62,520 nt of DNA from Spirogloea muscicola (Eukaryota; Streptophyta; Zygnematophyceae; Spirogloeales; Spirogloeaceae). The notes beneath the pieces are model-generated. The model saw only the letters and a list, made by a program, of their open reading frames with translations, searched no databases and was not told where the DNA came from. Location of the stretch: assembly GCA_009602725.1 (NCBI GenBank), contig WELB01000071.1:64059-126578 (forward strand), in the 5' to 3' direction. Below are positions 33,029 through 44,570 of the stretch, piece after piece. Numbering within the stretch: the first letter of the stretch is position 1; each line of letters opens with the position of its first letter. The translations under genes were made by a program, and so were the position numbers.

Positions 33029-33568
33029 TGTAGAGAATCTCGCCTTGAACACGCAGTTAGAGGGAGAGAGTCCTTATTGTATTCGAGCATAGGGGGTTAG
33101 GGGCCAACCCACTACACAAGGAAGCACTAGCGCATAGCGCAGCGGAAGACAGGCCCTGTGGCGCCGCCTTGACGGCGACTCCAGCTCCTGGGCGCAGGCC
33201 GGCGCAGCAGGCCCCGCAGCGCAGTGCGGCGGCGGCTGCGGCGGCGAGCAGCGGCAAGGCTGCTCCAAGGCTTCCTCGGCTCGAACTGATTCATGAGCCT
33301 CAGCCCCTGAGGCTCCTTCGTGCTTCCCCGTGCCACCCCCCCCTCCAGGGGTGTCAGCAGGTTCGCCCCAAGGCCCGCCTTGCGGCAGGCCCAAAGATCC
33401 TCCCTTGGCCGGGCGGATCCTTGAGGGGTATTTCCGGACGGGCGGGACCCGCACCCGGGCGGGCCACCGACCAGCCAGCCTGGCAGCTGGCAGGGCACCT
33501 GGCCCAAATAATCGGTCATGTAATGACAACAGAGCCATGTGGCTTAACCTAACGGCTGTTTCACTACA
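33029..33568 (-). mobile_element. Solo LTR, family A, reversed, in the gag-protease bridge
   Basis: Plus-strand edges TGTAGAGAATCTCGCC and GGCTGTTTCACTACA, 540 bp. Perfect TSD CCTTA at 33024-33028 and 33569-33573. Confidence 0.94.
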
Positions 33569-34920
33569 CCTTAGGCGTTGTGTCGATGCCACTCAGCGTA
33601 GGCCTTACCCGGCAGCGGTCTGGGTTTATGTCGCTCGCACCCCATCCCTTGATAGCAGTGTCCATGGGGAACACAAGATGCTATTTATGGGGCTGGTTGC
33701 TGCGGCACCAGCTAGGATCCTCATAGACTCAGGGGCCTCAGGGGCCTCAGTGTCCTTCGTCGATCGGGTTTTGGTGAGCTCCACTGGCTTGCATTTGCAA
33801 GCAGATGGTCTGCCTAGAATGACATTGGCCGATCGTCACTCAACCGACGTGTTGGGCCTGTGCAAGGTCCCATTCGCATCCAGCAATACAAAGCCGCGGT
33901 GCCTTGTTATGCCATTGCGTTGACTGTCGCCTTTGATGTGATATTGGGGGATGATTTGCTTTGTTCCACATCAGCATGCCTTGACTTTAAACGCCAAACT
34001 TGCACGGTACAACGTGGCGCACGGTACTTTGTCCTTTGCAAGCAGCTTCCCTGTGCACCGCCGCTGGCGGCAGGGGCTTCCATTCTGCTGTCCGCCATAC
34101 AGGTGAAGCGATTGATTCACAAGAACACTGGGCAGGTGGCATTTCTTGTGATGGTGGTGGCGTTCACTGACGAGTCTAAGCCTGACTTGTATGTGAATGC
34201 TTCGGATTTACATGGCGGGGTTCTTGATAAGCTGCTGGACGAGTTTGCGGATGTGTTTCCCGACTCTCTTCCAGACGATCTACCTCTTCACCGAGGTGTG
34301 GCTCATGCAATTCCATTGGAGCCAGGCGCTAACCCGCCTTACCGTCCCATGTACGGGCTGAGCTCGAATTTCAAAGAAATGCAATCGCAGGTCGAGGACC
34401 TGCTGGCGAAGGGCTACATTGAGCCCTCTCAGTCGCCATACGAAGCACCCATTCTCTTTGTCAAAGAGAAGGATGGCAATTTACGGATGTGCATCGACTA
34501 TCGGGCTTTGAATAAGCTTACTATCAAGAACCGATACCCATTGCCTCGAATAGATGATCTGTTCGATTGGTTTGCAGGGGCTACCGTGTTTAGCTCCCTG
34601 GACCTGGCAAGTGGGTATCATCAGATTCGAATGACGCCTGCGGATGTTCCGAAGTCGGCGTTCCGTACGCCGCTTGGACATTTTCAGTTCAAGGTGCTAA
34701 GCTGTGGTCTGACAAATGCACCGGCTACATTTCAGGCGGTGATGTCGAGGGACTTTGGCCCCCTGCTCTACCATTTTGTGCTGCTTTACTTGGACGATAT
34801 CCTGGTGTCCAGCAAACCGCCTGAGGATCACGTGAGGCACCTGCGCCAAGTGCTGCAGTTGCTGCCTGAAAATCAATCATATGCCAAGCAGTCCAAGTGC
34901 GCATTTTACCAGCCAGAGCC
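33569..34920 (+). pseudogene. Protease and reverse transcriptase of the host chromovirus
   Basis: Protease active site at 33726 within ARILIDSGAS; a 9-bp duplication makes it DSGASGASVSF. After a frameshift near 33865 an open frame runs to about 34920: LLDEFADVFPDSLPDDLPLH, NPPYRPMYGLS, SPYEAPILFVKEKDGNLRM, CIDYRALNKLT, LDLASGYHQIRM, GLTNAPATFQAVM and YLDD at 34788-34799. This is the best-preserved RT in the window. It ends at FYQPE, where about 0.5 kb of RNase H is missing and the sequence jumps to the RNase H end. Confidence 0.9.
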
Positions 34921-36620
34921 GACTAGGCGTCAAGCTCGATGCGGAGTGCATGGATCAATGCGATTTCCAGTGGGTTTATCGCCCTGGACGGCTTAGTGTT
35001 GCAGACCTGTAAGTCGCAACATTCGCAGCGCTGATGGGTTGGCTGCCTTGAATGCTTCTGGAGTGCGGGCTGCAAGACTGCGTCCGACTCGTCAAGCTCC
35101 TTGGCAACCTACGGCTGACCTCTCTGAGCTTTACGTCCGTATCGGTCAAGGGTATGGACAAGACTCGTGGTTCGCTATGGCCGCCAACATAAGCACCCTC
35201 ACTGATGACAAAGGCTTTGGGTGGCAAGGTGACGCTACTGTGGTCCTGGACTGCAATGCCTTGCGCACTGACGTAATGCAGGAACTGCATGATACGCCTT
35301 ACAGTGGTCACCTGGGAGCGAGCAAAATCCAAAAGGTTGTCCGACGCCTCTTTTGGTGGAAGGGCAATCCAGCCCAGGTGCCCGCTTTTGTGGTCAGTTG
35401 TGCCACATGCCAGCGTAGTAAGGCAATCTCTGGCAAGCCTGGCGGATTACTTCAGCCCTTGCAGATTCCGGAGCAGAATTGGTCTATTGTAAGTGTGGAT
35501 TTATCACACAATTGCCTAAACGCGGAACGGCGATGATGCCTTGTCGTCTTTCTGGATCGCTTGAATAAAGTTATGCATTTTGCTACCACAAGTACGCGGG
35601 TTCCGGCGAAAGTTTCGCTGGCATCTTTGTACATTCGGTGTGGAAGCTGCATGGCGTACCTGAGAGGCTGGTCTCGGACCGCGATCCTCGCTTTACGGGT
35701 CACTTCTGGAAAGAAGTCTGCAAGCTCATTGGCACGAAACAGGCCATGTCCACAGCCTTTCATCCACAAACTGATGGCCGAACGGAGCGAATGAATCGAG
35801 TTCTCGAGGACATGTTGAGGCACTTCGTCAACCCCAGCCAAACTGACTGGGATAAGTACTTGGCTCCAGTAGTGAGTATGCTGTCAACAATGCCTATCAT
35901 GCGTCCACAAAGGAGACTCCATTCTTCCTCGACCTTGTCAGCATCCCCGAGCTCCACTTCAGGTCGGAAGGAATTCCCGCTGCGGTAGCCTTAACTGGGA
36001 CCCTCTTGGAGGCTCAGAGACGAGCTCGGCAATCCTTGGAAATTGCACAGAGGCGCCAGAAGGCTTATGCTGACAAAGATCGGAAGGACGTGTCCTTCGA
36101 TGTTGGTGCGCAAGTGCTGCTCATCACGAAGTATTTATCCTTGAGGGCTGTGGGTACACGCGAGTTGCTGCCGAAGTGGGTTGGACTATTTGCAGTAGTA
36201 CGCCTTGTGGGCAAGGTGTCCTACGAGCTCAAGACACCGGTGCATTGAAAGGTCCATAAGGTCTTCCATGTGTCTCAGCTGAGAGCCTTCCTTTCGGATG
36301 GTCGTGTCCAACCGCCCCCACCTCCACAACTGATCGAGGATGATCTTGAGTTTAAGGTGGAAGAGATCTTGTTTCACAAGGACAAGCCTCGATGGCGTAA
36401 GACCCGTGAGTATCTGGTGAAGTGGCTCGGGTATGGGCCTGAGCACAACACGTGGGAGCCTGCGGCCAATTTGGCAATAGTCCAGATGCTCTCAGGGAAT
36501 ACCTGGCCAAGGTTGGTAGCTCTCCTAGGCTTGGTGGAGGCAGCAGCCGTCGGGCGTCTTAATCCCTGTCGGCTGTTCTCTTGTTGTTCCCGAAGACGTG
36601 AACACCAGAGTGGGGAGGTA
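34921..36620 (+). pseudogene. RNase H end, integrase and chromodomain of the host chromovirus
   Basis: RNase H tail (FQWVYRPGRLSVAD), then the integrase zinc finger (H and H in LHDTPYSGHLG, CATC at about 35399), a frameshift near 35520, SDRDPRFTGHFW and ERMNRVLEDML with catalytic D and E. Then LLPKWVGLFAVVRLV, one stop at 36246-36248, VFHVSQLRAFLSDGRVQPP and a chromodomain (VKWLGYGPEHNTWEPAANL) at about 36350-36480. A polypurine tract at 36607-36620 leads into the 3' LTR. Order and content are those of a chromovirus; several lesions inactivate it. Confidence 0.9.
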
Positions 36621-37168
36621 TGTAATGAACCAACCGTTTGGTTAAGCCAAATGGCTCTGTTGGCATTACATGACCGGCCATTTGAGACAAGTGGCCCGCC
36701 CGGCGGCGGGCTGGCTTGCCGGGCAGGTGCCCCGCCCAGAGGCGGGCCCCGCCCGTTTGAGATTCCCCTTGCCAAGATCCACCCCGTTCAAGGGAGGACC
36801 TTTGGCCTGCCGCAAGGCGGGCCTTGGGGCGACCCGCTCACACCCCTGGAGGGGGGGTGGCACGGGAAAGCACGAGGAGCCTTGGGGGCTGAGGTTCGAC
36901 AATCAGTCCAAGCCCGTGAAGCCCAGGAGCAGCCTTGCCGCTGCTCGCAGCCGCAGCCGCCGCCGCACTCCGCTGCGGGGCCTGCTGCGCCGGCCTGCGC
37001 CCGGGAGGTGGAGTCGCCGCCGGACGGCGGCGCCACAGGGCTTGTCTTTCGCTGTGCCTATGCGCTAGTGCTTCACGTGTAATGGGTTGGCCTCTAAACC
37101 CCGTACAGCCGGACTCAATAAGGACTGCTTACCCTGACTGCTTGTGTAGAACGATGTTCCTTCCAACA
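36621..37168 (+). mobile_element. 3' LTR of the host chromovirus (older A subtype)
   Basis: Starts TGTAATGAACCAACCG right after the polypurine tract. The end is blurred (GATGTTCCTTCCAACA). No TSD matching GCGTC upstream of 23607 is found, consistent with an old insertion or later rearrangement. Confidence 0.82.
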
Positions 37169-39580
37169 TATCATACTTCCGTGTCCTTGCAGGAATCCTG
37201 ACAGGAACGGGTATTCTGTGCGAATCCTCGAAAGGAACGCAACTGCGGCACACTCCGTGGTACTTAGCCAGTCCATTTACGTCAGTCTCTGCAGATAGAT
37301 GCAGCATGATTGACTACTACTTGTGGGGTCGACTCGAGCCCCGTCTTTGCCCACAATACGCCCTACTACTGGTTACATACACTTGGCATACACATGATTC
37401 TCACGTCGCAAAAGCAGCACCAGCTAGCTGCAGGTGCAGGACGTGATCCTCGGGTGTCATACGAACACCGGTATGTCATTCAAGTATACCAGCACAGTGT
37501 CATACTATGGGGCCAAAGATTCCCACTGTCACAGCCTAACACTGGGCTGGAAGTGTCCGAGCGGGGCACAACAAGCCAACTCGGAACTTTCCCAGGCGTG
37601 ATACAAAGGTGGTGATAAGCTCTCACAAATCGAGGAAGCAAAGTACGCTTGCTTCTCCAAGACGATCACACAGATCATCAATGCCACGCAAAGGGCATGG
37701 GCTCTTGACAATGAGATTGTTTAGAGCTCGATGCTGGATGCACATCCAATGACTACTACAGTGCTTTTCAAAAAGGAAGCAAATAGGTGCACCTTACGGC
37801 GACCGAGGAGGCTCACTATGCCCGTACTGTGGCAAGTCCGCCACTTGTGACTGCTTCTCTCAACACTCGAGAGTACTCAGACGATACAGAGGGCAGAACG
37901 GCGGCAGAGCGCCTGACGTCATTGAGCCACGTCGGGTGAGGGGGCACCCGTCCAGAGGAGTTCGGAAAATACATCCAACTACTTCGGTGACTGATTGTCA
38001 AGAGCCGCACCAGGTGAGGCAATCACACTTACTACAGAGTCAGGGGTCATTTCCCAACCATCGGATTCAGATACACAGCCAAAGGGCCTGCAAAGAAAGG
38101 CCAGCCCAAAGGAATCGCCCGTCGCTTCCATGGGGAAGCCGGTCGACTTTCCGAGCCCTCGCTGCTGCCTCTGGCTTCTTCCAAAGCGGCTGCCGATGTT
38201 AAACCATGACAAGAAGAAAGTGCTCGCCCATTGAGGCTGTGGAGGAGCTCGCCCATCGAAAAGAGGCGCTGGCAGAAGCCAGCCAAAAAGAATGAACAGA
38301 GAGTACGAGAAGGGGGCCAGGGGAAGCGCTAAGAAAAACAAGCACACAAAGATACAAAGCAGCAACTCAGTAACCCCTGCTAAGCTTCAAAAAGAAAAGA
38401 AGCGCGGCCAGATTGACTGGTGGCTAGGAAAAGAAGAAGGCTCGCCCATAAAGAAAGAGCTGGTTGCGTTTGAAGGTACGTCTTCGTCAACAGTTGTTGG
38501 TCGCAGAGTGCAAACATGCTGTTCCAAAGCATCCACTACAAGTCAACCCTTTGAGATTCAGAGGGGGAGACGAGCACTCACCCAGAGTAATCTGATGCAC
38601 TAGCCAGCTGCAGGCAGTCAATGCCGGCAGCTTTTTAGCTACAAGTGCACAGGGGTACTCAGCACTTAGCTGGGCTAACGGTCAAATTCTCAGTACCCAG
38701 CAATATGGCCAACGGTACAGGCCACTCGGGCAGGACACTGGGACCCACATGGTCTTGTCCATGCCGGCCAAGTGTGGCATGACACGTGGTCATCACAACG
38801 GGAATACTGGCGAGGAATTGACCACGCAGTGGCTGCAGAGGGCGTTGACAATATCTGCAAAGCTTGGTTCCGCAAGCTCACTTGCGAAACCAAGCCCACA
38901 GCTGTAATATCACGTACTCAACAGCTGCAGAGAGTCAAGGACTTCCACTGGAAGTAAGTGACACTGAAGTGCGACTGACCAGGGCTCAAGGCTTCGCGGT
39001 CAATGAGGATGGCGGAAAGCCACATTCCTCATCGCACTTAGTGCCAAACACCATACTGCCAGCATTTGGAGTGTGCACTCAGCACAAAGCAGGGTGAGGG
39101 CGCACCAGCCGCAAAAACCTGAGGTACGGCAAGGCGAGGACCAAACCAGGGATCACCCATGCCGAGGCATCACACAATACCGATCTCACCACCAAGTCCA
39201 CGACGTCCATGGGCACATGGTTACACTTAGGCCAGCTTAGAGCGCGTTGGACCACACCAGGGCCCATGTCTCACACATCAGACAAATGGGCACTGGCCAG
39301 CTCGTGTTACACAGCAGCAGAGCTGATAGCTGATATACAGGCAATGTCGTGGCGTGTAGTGGCACACAAGCCACATACATCAAGCGACGAATACCACATC
39401 GGTGAGAACGAACAAATCATTCAACGCCCAGGGCGCATCTAGACACAAGCCACGTGTTGCCTAAATACGATCCGAATTGAAAGCAATCTGTACATATGGT
39501 CAGTAAGCTTGATGGAAGTGTCCAATATCGTGAGATCCCCAGGGGTGGACTTCTTTACCGGGGCCTGCCACTAGGCAGGG
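37169..39580 (-). pseudogene. Decayed Ty3/gypsy internal region (old lineage, copy 3)
   Basis: Reverse complement of a region collinear with 9765-11600. Near 37310-37360 the minus strand has the GKDGARVDP block, at 37440-37560 the degraded RT, at 37900-38080 the protease-RT linker, and up to 39580 the upstream region. It is interrupted at 38085-38457 by an unrelated insertion. Many stops in all frames. Confidence 0.65.
38085..38457 (-). mobile_element. LINE-like 3' tail inserted in old gypsy sequence
   Basis: Compared with copy 2 (CAGCCAAAG joined to CTGGTTGC in reverse complement), about 370 bp are inserted here. The insert carries the same words as the LINE tail at 245-545: GCGCGGCCAGATTGACTGG, GCCAGCC with AAAGAATGAAC, GCTCGCCCAT. 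AAAG occurs at both edges and may be a short target duplication. No coding part is present, so it is a 5'-truncated or SINE-like copy. Confidence 0.6.
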
Positions 39581-39686
39581 TGTAATGAACCAGCCGTCTG
39601 GTTAAGCCACATGGCTCTGTTGGCATTACATGACCGGCTATTTGGGACAAGTGGGCCCGCCAGGTGGCGGGCTGGCTTGCCGGGCA
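39581..39686 (+). mobile_element. Family A LTR, 5' fragment
   Basis: TGTAATGAACCAGCCG through CTGGCTTGCCGGGCA, cut after 106 bp by the reversed A LTR at 39687. Confidence 0.8.
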
Positions 39687-40219
39687 TGTAGTGAATCTCG
39701 CCCTGAACACGCAGTCAGAGAGAGAGAGTCCTTATTGCATTCGAGCATAGGGGGGGGGTTTAGGGGCCAACCCACTACACAAGGAAGCACTAGCGCATAG
39801 CGCAGCGGAAGACAGGCCCTGTGGCGCCGCCTTGACGGCGACTCCACCTCCTGGGCGCAGGCCGGCACAGCAGGCCCCGCAGCGCAGTGCAGCGGCGGCT
39901 GTGGCGACGAGCAGCGGCAAGGCTGCTCCAAGGCTTCCTCGGCTCGAAATGATTGATGAGCCCCAGCCCCTGAGGCTCCTTAGTGCTTTCCCGTGCCAAC
40001 CCCCTCCAGGGGTGTGAGCAGGTTCGCCCCAAGGCCCGCCTTGCGGCGGGCCCAAAGATCCTCCCTTGAAAGGGCGGATCCTGGCGAGGGGTATTCTGGG
40101 ACGGGCGGAGCCCGCCCCCGGGCGGGCCACTTGCCCGGCCAGCCAGCACCTGGCCCAAATAGTCGGTCATGTAATGTCAACAGAGCCATGTGGCTTAACC
40201 AGACGGCTGTTTCATTACA
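39687..40219 (-). mobile_element. Family A LTR, reversed; 3' LTR of a minus-strand element
   Basis: Plus-strand edges TGTAGTGAATCTCGCCC and GGCTGTTTCATTACA, 533 bp. Beyond 40219 the minus strand has the polypurine tract AAGTGAGGAGGTA and a chromodomain, so this is a 3' LTR. Confidence 0.88.
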
Positions 40220-40785
40220 TACCTCCTCACTTTGGTGTTCACGTCCTTGGGAACCTCGAGAGAACAACCGACAGATTTTACACCCGACGGTTGCTGCCTC
40301 GACCAAGCCTAGGAGCATTACAAACCTTGGCCAGGTATTCCCTGAGAGCATCCGGACAATTTGCCAAATTGGCCACAGGCTCCCACGTGTTGTGCTCAGG
40401 CCCATACCCGAGCCACTTCATCAGATACTCACGGGTCGTACGCCCTCGAGGCTTGTCCCTGTGAGACAAGATCTCTTCCAACTCAAACTCAAGGCGCGTA
40501 CCCACAGCCCGCAAGGATAAGTGCCTCGTGCTAAGCAGCACTTGCGCACCAACATCAAAGGACAGGTCCTTTCAATGTTTGTCAGCATAAGCCTTCTGGC
40601 GACTCGGAGCAATTCCAAAAATTGCTGAGCTCGTCTCTGAGCCTCCAAGAGAGTCCCAGTAAGGGCTACCGCGGCGGGAACTCGGTCCGGCCTCCCCCCC
40701 TGAAGTGGAGCTCGGGGATGCTGACCATAGTTGAGGACGCTGACGTTGGCGTGCAGCAAACCAAGATTCTTTTCCATACCCTTTG
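40220..40785 (-). pseudogene. Chromodomain and integrase C-terminus, minus strand
   Basis: Minus-strand reading: YGQHPRAPLQGGRPDRVPAA, then LEAQRRAQQFLELL, LSTRHLSLRAVGTR, a jump to LEFELEEILSHRDKPRGRTT and YLMKWLGYGPEHNTWEP. It ends with the 3' tail before the polypurine tract. It meets plus-strand integrase at about 40786. Confidence 0.82.
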
Positions 40786-41927
40786 TGTCACATGCCAGCA
40801 AAGTAAGGCAATCTCTGGCAAGCCTGCCGGATTACTTTAGCCCTTGCAGATTCCGGAGCGGAATTGGTCTAATGTAAGTGTGGATTACATCATACAATTG
40901 CCTAAGACGCGGATCGGCTATGATGCCATTGTCGTCTTTGTGGATCGCTTGAGTAAAACGACTACGCGGGCATCGGCGAAAGATTATGCTGGCATGTTTG
41001 TGGATAAGGTGTGGAAGCTGCATGGCGTGCCTGAGAGGTTGGTCTTGGACCGCGATCCTCGCTTTACAGGTCACTTCTGGAAGGAAGTTTGCAAGCTTAT
41101 TGGCACGAAACAGGCCATGTCCACGGCCTTTCATCCTCAAGCGGATGGCCAAAATGAGAGAATGAATCGGGTTCTCGAGGACATGCTGAGGCACTTCGTC
41201 AATCCTAGCCAGACTGACTGGGATGAATATTTGGCTCCAGCTGAATATGCTGTGGAAAGTGCTTATCATGCGTCCACAAAGGAGATTCCATTCTTCAACA
41301 ATGGTCAGTATCTCCGAGCTCCACTTCAGGTGGGGAGGCCGGAACGACTACCTGCCGCGGTAGCCTTTACTGGGACCCTCTGGGATGCTCAGAGACGAGC
41401 TCGGGATTTCTTGAAAATTGCCCAGAGCCGCCAGAAGGCTTATGCCCACAGACCTCGGAAGGACATGTCCTTTGATGTTGGTGCGAAAGTGCTGCTAAGC
41501 ACAGAGCACTTATCCTTGCGGGCTGCGGGTACGCGCAAGTTGCTGCCCAAGTGGGTTGGACCATTTGCAGTAGTACGCCTTGTGGGCAAGGTGTCCCACG
41601 AGCTGAAGACACCTGTGCAATTGAAGGTCCATATTGTCAAGAATGCTCTGGAGTTTGAGGTGAAAGAGATCTTGTCTCACAGGGACAAGCTCCGAGGGCG
41701 TAAGACCCTTGAGCATATGGTGAAGTGGCTCGGGTATGGGCCTGAGCACAACACGGGAGCCTGCGCACAATTCGGTAAATTGTCCAGATGCTCTTAGGGA
41801 ATACCGGGCCAAGGGTGGTAATTTTCCTGGGGTTTGGTAGAGGCAGCAGCCGTCGGGTATCTTAATATCTGTCGGCTGTTCTCTTGTTGTTCCCGAGGAC
41901 GTGAACACCAGAGTGAGGAGGTATGGA
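40786..41927 (+). pseudogene. Integrase with D,D,E triad and decayed chromodomain
   Basis: CATCQQSKAISGKPAGLL, a TAG near 40837, then an open frame 40844-41797 (317 codons): VSVDYIIQLPKTRIGYDAI (first D), LDRDPRFTGHFW (second D), NERMNRVLEDML (E), LLPKWVGPFAVVRLVGKV and VKEILSHRDK with VKWLGYGPEHNT. The chromodomain WEP is changed to GAC. It joins DNA ends to target in the family. RT and gag are absent, and it lies in inverted orientation to 40220-40785. Confidence 0.88.
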
Positions 41928-42467
41928 ATGAACCGGCCGTTTGGTAAATAAAGCCACACAACTCTGCTTTTAATTATGACCGACTATTTGGGCCAAGTGG
42001 CCCGCCAGGTGGCGGGCTGGCTGGCCGGGCAAGTGGCCCGCCCAGAGGCGGGCCCCGGCGGTCCTAAACTACCCCTCGCCAGGATCCGCCCGTCTAGGGG
42101 AGGATCTTTGGCCTGCCGCAAGACGAGCCATGGGGCGACCCGCTCACACCTCTGGAGGGGGGTTGGCACGGGGAAGCACGAGGAGCCTCGGGGCTGAGGC
42201 TTGATAGGAGTTCGAGCCCGGGAAGCCCAGGAGCAGCCTTGCCGCTGCTTGCCGCCGCAGCCGCCGCCGCACTCTGCTGGGCTTGCTCCGCCGGCCTGCG
42301 CCCAGGAGGTGGAGCCGCCGCCGGACGGCAGCGCCACAGGGCCAGTCTTCCGCTGCGCCGATGCGCTAGTGCTTTCCTGTGTAGTAGGTTGGTTCCTAGA
42401 TCCCATTACAGCCGAAACAATAAGGACTCCTTACCGTAACTGCGTGTGTAGGACGAGGTTCTCAACA
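41928..42467 (+). mobile_element. 3' LTR, older A subtype
   Basis: TGGAATGAACCGGCCG to GTTCTCAACA, preceded by the polypurine tract AGAGTGAGGAGGTA. Closest in subtype to 23607-24688. It is followed by minus-strand leader sequence of another element. Confidence 0.82.
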
Positions 42468-43663
42468 ACCACAGTGTTGCTGAGCAAGGCCCGTGCACTA
42501 GGCAAGCAAAGCAAAACATGGTAGCCTGCCAGATCCTACCCCCAAACAGCAAAGCTGTAAAAGCAGACTGAGAAAGGACGCCAGGTGTAGCGTTCGGACC
42601 TGAACAGGCAGGTCAGAGCCGAATGCGTCCTTATTGGATTGATGCTTGGGGATTCAGGGACAACCACCCGCCACGAGGAAGCACTCCGACACAGCGGAAG
42701 ACTTGACCTGTGGTGCTGCCGCTAAACAGCGGCTTCATCCACGGGCACACGCTGTAGCCTTACCTCCCGCAGGACGCCGCCAAGGTCCGCAAGAGCAGCC
42801 GGCAACGAGCCGCGCGGGGTAGCGGTCTACAGCAGCAGGCAGCCGCAGGGTTGCGCGCCTCTCCGAGCGTCACTGAGTCCCCAGCCCCCAAGGTCGGGTC
42901 TCTCTCTGTTCGTGCGATACTCAGTGCTTCCCCGTGCCACCCGCCCTCCAGGGTGTATGGGGGTCGCCCCAAGGCTCGCCCGCGAGGAGCGTGCCTGACG
43001 AGGGAACCATGAGCTGTCTCCAGCAGGCGCCATGGCGCCGAGCATGGCCGCGGCGGGCATTCCGCCGAGCATGGCCGCGGGCGGCCATGCCACCGGGGGC
43101 GTCCGGGCCCACACATGCTGCCGAGCATGTCTGACTGAGCGTGACGGGAGCATGCCAGGCCACCGGGACGAACCTGGACTGAACGACGAAGGCACGAGTG
43201 CCGGGGCGGGTGTCTTACCGGCGAACGGTACGAACGGCCAAACGAACATCATGTAAGCGTGAACGACACCGTCAGGCGCTCACAACTGGGGAACGTTACA
43301 CCAGGCGAGAGTACAGACCAGCGCCTGGCCGACAGTCAGATTGCCGCCCACTTGCGGCACCGGGGGCTATGCCGTGCTTCATAAGCCAGCTACACACCGG
43401 ACACAGGTGGTTTACGCTGGCGAATACTGACCAGGCCACGAAGGTTGCCGCCGGGAAGAAGAGCCACTCAGCATCTTGGAGACCCTGTGCGTGGATGTCG
43501 AAGGCGAAAGGGTGGCACACTTGCCGCTTCGCCGATGACGGCTCCCCGTACAGTCTGGAAATTTTCTACGCTTACAGAGAATAATCAGTGTAGAATACAG
43601 AGGGATCCTTGCACTGTCAGCAGTAAAACACAAATTTTTACGTGACTGCTAGATGTTAGAACT
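42468..43663 (-). pseudogene. Leader of a minus-strand element, interrupted
   Basis: On the minus strand 43663 to 43301 and 42585 to 42468 match the plus-strand leader 8649-9115 (TTTACAGCTCTGCTGTT, TTGCTCAGCAACACTGTGG). A solo E LTR sits between. The gag that should follow is replaced by the LTR at 41928-42467. Confidence 0.8.
42586..43300 (-). mobile_element. Solo LTR, family E, reversed
   Basis: Plus-strand edges TGTAGCGTTCGGACC and ACTGGGGAACGTTACA, 715 bp. Perfect TSD CCAGG at 42581-42585 and 43301-43305. Confidence 0.93.
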
Positions 43664-43675
43664 CCTCTGATACCA
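43664..43675 (-). promoter_or_regulatory. Primer-binding site, minus strand
   Basis: The minus strand reads TGGTATCAGAGG, one base after the LTR end at 43677; identical to the site at 8637. Confidence 0.87.
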
Positions 43676-43676
43676 G

Positions 43677-44469
43677 TGTAACGTCCCTGTCCCTAATCAC
43701 ACACTTAGGGTCAGGACGTCCTGTTCGGCTTTTGGACATAGACTGTTCTGGAGACAATCCCCTTACAGAGTGGAACGCCAGCGCACACAGCGCACGTGTA
43801 CGCGCACATATCGCGCAGCGGAAGTCTCACCCTGAGGCACCCCCGGAAGGCGGCGACTCAACGAGGGTCAGCAGCTGTCCCCGCAAGGGGCGCAGCTATG
43901 GTACTTCAGAGAACCGGCGATGCCTGCAGCGATGAGCTGCGGCGACGGGCTGGGCAGCAGGCGGCAGCAGCAGAGCTGTGGCGGCGGCTGCGGCAGCAGG
44001 CAGCAGCAGGGCTGTGCCTCTCTTGGCGTCACGGGTCCGATTGAGGAGTCTGCTGGCCTCGGCCTGCTACTGATAAGCGTTCCATCTGCCACCCCCTCCC
44101 CCGAGGGTGTGACGAGGGTTGCCCCCAAGGTCCTCCCCCGGAGGGGCGGGCCTGACCAATGGGGACACGAAGCGACGCCCTTTGGGCGTTACAAGGAGAG
44201 ACGAAGCGGCGCCCATTGGGTGGCACCAAGGAGGCGCGACGCGGCGCCTTGGGTGGCGCGTCGCGGCGCCTCGGGCGGCTTCAAGGAGGCGCGAAGCAGC
44301 CCCTCCTGGACGGAGCACGTGCAGTACGGTGCCCGGGGCCTCGGACCGTACTTAGCTACATATAGTGGAGCCAAGCAAACGACCGTTTGGGACTTCCAAA
44401 CAGTAGATACGATACGATCATGTAAGTTTACCGGCACCGTTGGCACTCTCGAACGGAGGGAACGCTACA
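43677..44469 (-). mobile_element. Family B LTR, reversed; 5' LTR of a minus-strand element
   Basis: The minus strand starts TGTAGCGTTCCCTCCG at 44469 and ends GGGACAGGGACGTTACA at 43677, 793 bp, followed by the primer-binding site. Confidence 0.9.
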
Positions 44470-44570
44470 GTGACCTTACCGAGGGTCAGTAGCTGTTCAT
44501 GGGGCGCAGCCATATACTCACAGAGAGCCGGCGTAATCCGCAGCGACGAGCTGCGGCGACGGGCTGGGCA

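Noticed and set aside
42468-44469. Complete minus-strand element with its 5' LTR
   Set aside because: LTR, PBS and leader are present, but gag and pol do not follow; the continuation is another element's LTR.
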